From Rhodobacterales bacterium (lineage in GTDB: Bacteria; Pseudomonadota; Alphaproteobacteria; Caulobacterales; Hyphomonadaceae): a stretch of DNA of 64,000 bases. The stretch spans positions 1 to 64,000 of the forward strand of contig JACXUV010000007.1 in assembly GCA_014763715.1 (NCBI GenBank), read 5' to 3'. The notes beneath the pieces were generated by a model. The model was not told where the DNA came from. It ran no database searches and worked only from the letters and a program-made list of their open reading frames with translations. The position numbers were made by a program, and so were the translations under genes. Positions 62,348 to 64,000 of the stretch are shown here, one piece after another. Within the stretch, counting starts at the first letter, position 1. Each line of letters begins with the position of its first letter.

Positions 62348-64000
62348 ATGAACAAGAAAACGATCCTTCGTGCCGTCTCCGCAGCCGCGTTACTTGCTGC
62401 CGCCGGCCTCACTGCACAGGCTCAGGAAACTGCCAATGAAAACGACCGCACGCTCGACACTGTCGTAACGGTCGGTACCCGCGTTGCCAATCGCTCGGCC
62501 CTCGACACGGCTGTCGCGGTTGACGTCGTTTCGTCCGCCAGCCTCGAACAGATTGGTGTTGGAGAGCTCAATCAGGCTCTGTCCACCCAGCTGCCGAGCT
62601 ACAACTTCCCGCGACCGGCCCTGAACGACGGCACGGACTCGGTCCGCCCGGCCACGCTGCGTGGTCTCGCGCCGGATCAGACGCTGGTTCTCGTGAATGG
62701 CAAGCGCCGTCACTCGGCCTCGCTGGTCAACGTGAACGGATCGATCGGCCGCGGGTCTTCGGCTGTCGACCTCAACACGATCCCGACCTTCGCCGTGTCC
62801 GCGATCGAAGTCCTGCGCGATGGCGCTTCGGCCCAGTACGGTTCCGATGCCATTGCCGGTGTGCTGAACGTCAAGCTGCGTGAAGCGGCTGAAGGCGGCG
62901 CCGCCGAAGTCAGCTATGGCTGGCGTGAGACCGAGTACAGCGTTCCTGTCGGCACGCCGGCCGATGGTCTTGGCATCAGCGTCCCGGCCAGCGGCGAGAT
63001 CTCGCGTGAGCGCTCCGACGGCCACGTCGTGACGCTGGCTGGCTGGAAAGGCTTCCAGCTGGGCCAGGATGGCTTCCTGACCGTGACCGCCGAGTACAAG
63101 GACCAGCAGCACTCGGATCGTTCCGGCTACGACGTCCGCCAGCAGTACCCGCTGAACCCGGATGATTCCTTCAACGTAAACGAAGCGACCATCAACCGCT
63201 GGAACGCCTGGTCGGGCGATCCGGAACTGGAGCAGTTCTCGCTGCTCGCCAATGCCGGTTACGACATGGGTGAGACGACTCACCTCTATGGCTGGGCCAG
63301 CTATCAGGACCGTGACACGGTTTCGGCCGGCTTCTACCGCCGCGCCCTCGACAGCCGTAACGTGATCGAGATCTACCCGAACGGCTTCCTGCCGCTGATC
63401 GCACCGGAAACCACGGATGTGTCCGTGGGCGGCGGTGTCCAGTGGCTGATGGACGGCTGGGACATGGATGCCTCGGTTGTCTACGGTTCGAACAAGATGG
63501 ACTTCACCATCAAGAACACGCTGAACCGTTCGATTGGTCCGACCTCTGACACGTCGTTTGACGCCGGTGGCTTCAAGTACGGCCAGCTGGTTGCAAACCT
63601 GTCGGCTGTGAAGGGCTTCGATGTCGGTTACCTGGCTTCGCCGCTGAACGTGGCCTGGGGCCTGGAAGCCCGCCGCGAGATGTATGAGATCTTCGCGGGC
63701 GAGCCGGACTCCTACCGCAATGGCGGCGTCCTGCTGGATGGCAACCCGACGGCTTCCGGTGCGCAGGTGTTCCCGGGCTTCCGTCCGGAGAACGAAGTCG
63801 ACGAAGACCGCACCTCGCTTGCGGCCTATCTCGATCTCGAAGCGAACGTCACCGACAAGTTCCTGCTGTCCGGTGCTGTCCGCGGCGAGTCCTATTCCGA
63901 CTTCGGTGAAACGCTGACCGGTAAGCTTGCTGCCCGTTACGACTTCACGGAAAACTTCGCCCTGCGCGGCTCGGTTCAGAACGGTTTCCGTGCGCCGTCG
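62348..64000 (+). CDS. TonB-dependent receptor, 5' part
   Basis: 551 codons visible, open at the right edge. Signal peptide MNKKTILRAVSAAALLAAAG up to AQAQ (cleavage about residue 25). The plug domain has TVVTVGTRV, TLRGLAPDQTLVLVNGKRRH, IEVLRDGASAQYGSDAIAGVLNV, and a beta-barrel rich in aromatic strand residues follows. Outer-membrane uptake of an unknown ligand, driven by TonB. Unlike iron-regulated receptors I see no Fur-box-like site upstream. Confidence 0.93.
   Translation, partial: MNKKTILRAVSAAALLAAAGLTAQAQETANENDRTLDTVVTVGTRVANRSALDTAVAVDVVSSASLEQIGVGELNQALSTQLPSYNFPRPALNDGTDSVRPATLRGLAPDQTLVLVNGKRRHSASLVNVNGSIGRGSSAVDLNTIPTFAVSAIEVLRDGASAQYGSDAIAGVLNVKLREAAEGGAAEVSYGWRETEYSVPVGTPADGLGISVPASGEISRERSDGHVVTLAGWKGFQLGQDGFLTVTAEYKDQQHSDRSGYDVRQQYPLNPDDSFNVNEATINRWNAWSGDPELEQFSLLANAGYDMGETTHLYGWASYQDRDTVSAGFYRRALDSRNVIEIYPNGFLPLIAPETTDVSVGGGVQWLMDGWDMDASVVYGSNKMDFTIKNTLNRSIGPTSDTSFDAGGFKYGQLVANLSAVKGFDVGYLASPLNVAWGLEARREMYEIFAGEPDSYRNGGVLLDGNPTASGAQVFPGFRPENEVDEDRTSLAAYLDLEANVTDKFLLSGAVRGESYSDFGETLTGKLAARYDFTENFALRGSVQNGFRAPS

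Noticed and set aside
62390-63283. 297-residue frame antisense to the TonB-dependent receptor
   Set aside because: The + strand reading has a signal peptide and plug-domain motifs; the opposite frame has none.

Overview
The window is 64 kb of high-GC, densely packed bacterial chromosome, most likely from an alphaproteobacterium of the Hyphomonadaceae/Caulobacterales type. This is inferred from the gene set: an ethylmalonyl-CoA-pathway hydratase and dehydrogenase, a dapF-mtaB-ftsY-ispZ-ccm-acnA block, CobS/CobT and a TonB-dependent receptor. There is no rRNA, recognisable tRNA, CRISPR array, transposase or prophage. No gap between genes exceeds 300 bases; the largest are 47911-48166 and 31372-31612.

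1-8.8 kb: a dispersed leucine/cysteine region on the + strand. It holds the 3' part of leuC, a HELGH-motif protein, cysteine synthase, a GST, a two-helix membrane protein, a VOC protein, leuD, two small lipoproteins, a YgiN-like monooxygenase, leuB and an amidohydrolase. 8.5-14.8 kb: an NTF2-like protein, asd, an MscS channel, RarD, and a minus-strand LysE/serine-hydrolase/secreted-protein group. 14.9-19.7 kb: a malyl-CoA-type lyase/thioesterase, an ArsC-like protein and mesaconyl-CoA hydratase, then an HxlR regulator diverging from a SnoaL-like/SDR pair.

19.8-35.1 kb: a block whose backbone (dapF, mtaB, ftsY, ispZ, ccmABCDG, acnA, DUF1223) I recognise as a common alphaproteobacterial gene order. 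It is interrupted here by a GNAT, a D-aminoacylase-like enzyme plus EamA transporter, a Nudix hydrolase, and a MarR protein carrying a 96-residue tail made only of Ala, Lys, Pro and Val. 35.1-39.5 kb: a four-gene minus-strand operon (ABC ATPase, permease, GldG-like, DUF4340). 39.6-42 kb: purE-purK-creatininase. 42-46 kb: a diguanylate cyclase, a YdcH-like protein, a small membrane protein, an SDR lacking its catalytic residues, and PhoD.

46-54.6 kb: RluD, a DUF3108 protein, rpmB, two lipoproteins, and cobS-dienelactone hydrolase-cobT. 54.6-57.2 kb: an AT-richer orphan membrane gene downstream of HMG-CoA lyase and enoyl-CoA hydratase. 57.3-64 kb: hisI, a lactonase-like metallo-beta-lactamase lipoprotein with a GH16 glucanase, methylsuccinyl-CoA dehydrogenase, an SDR, and the 5' part of a TonB-dependent receptor.

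Three genes (lyase at 14964, mch at 16627, mcd at 59554) point to acetyl-CoA assimilation by the ethylmalonyl-CoA pathway. The strongest candidates for something under-described are the MarR/histone-H1-like chimera, the GldG-type ABC operon, the catalytically degenerate SDR, the AT-rich orphan, and a GTTGCACC box shared by two ethylmalonyl-CoA genes.
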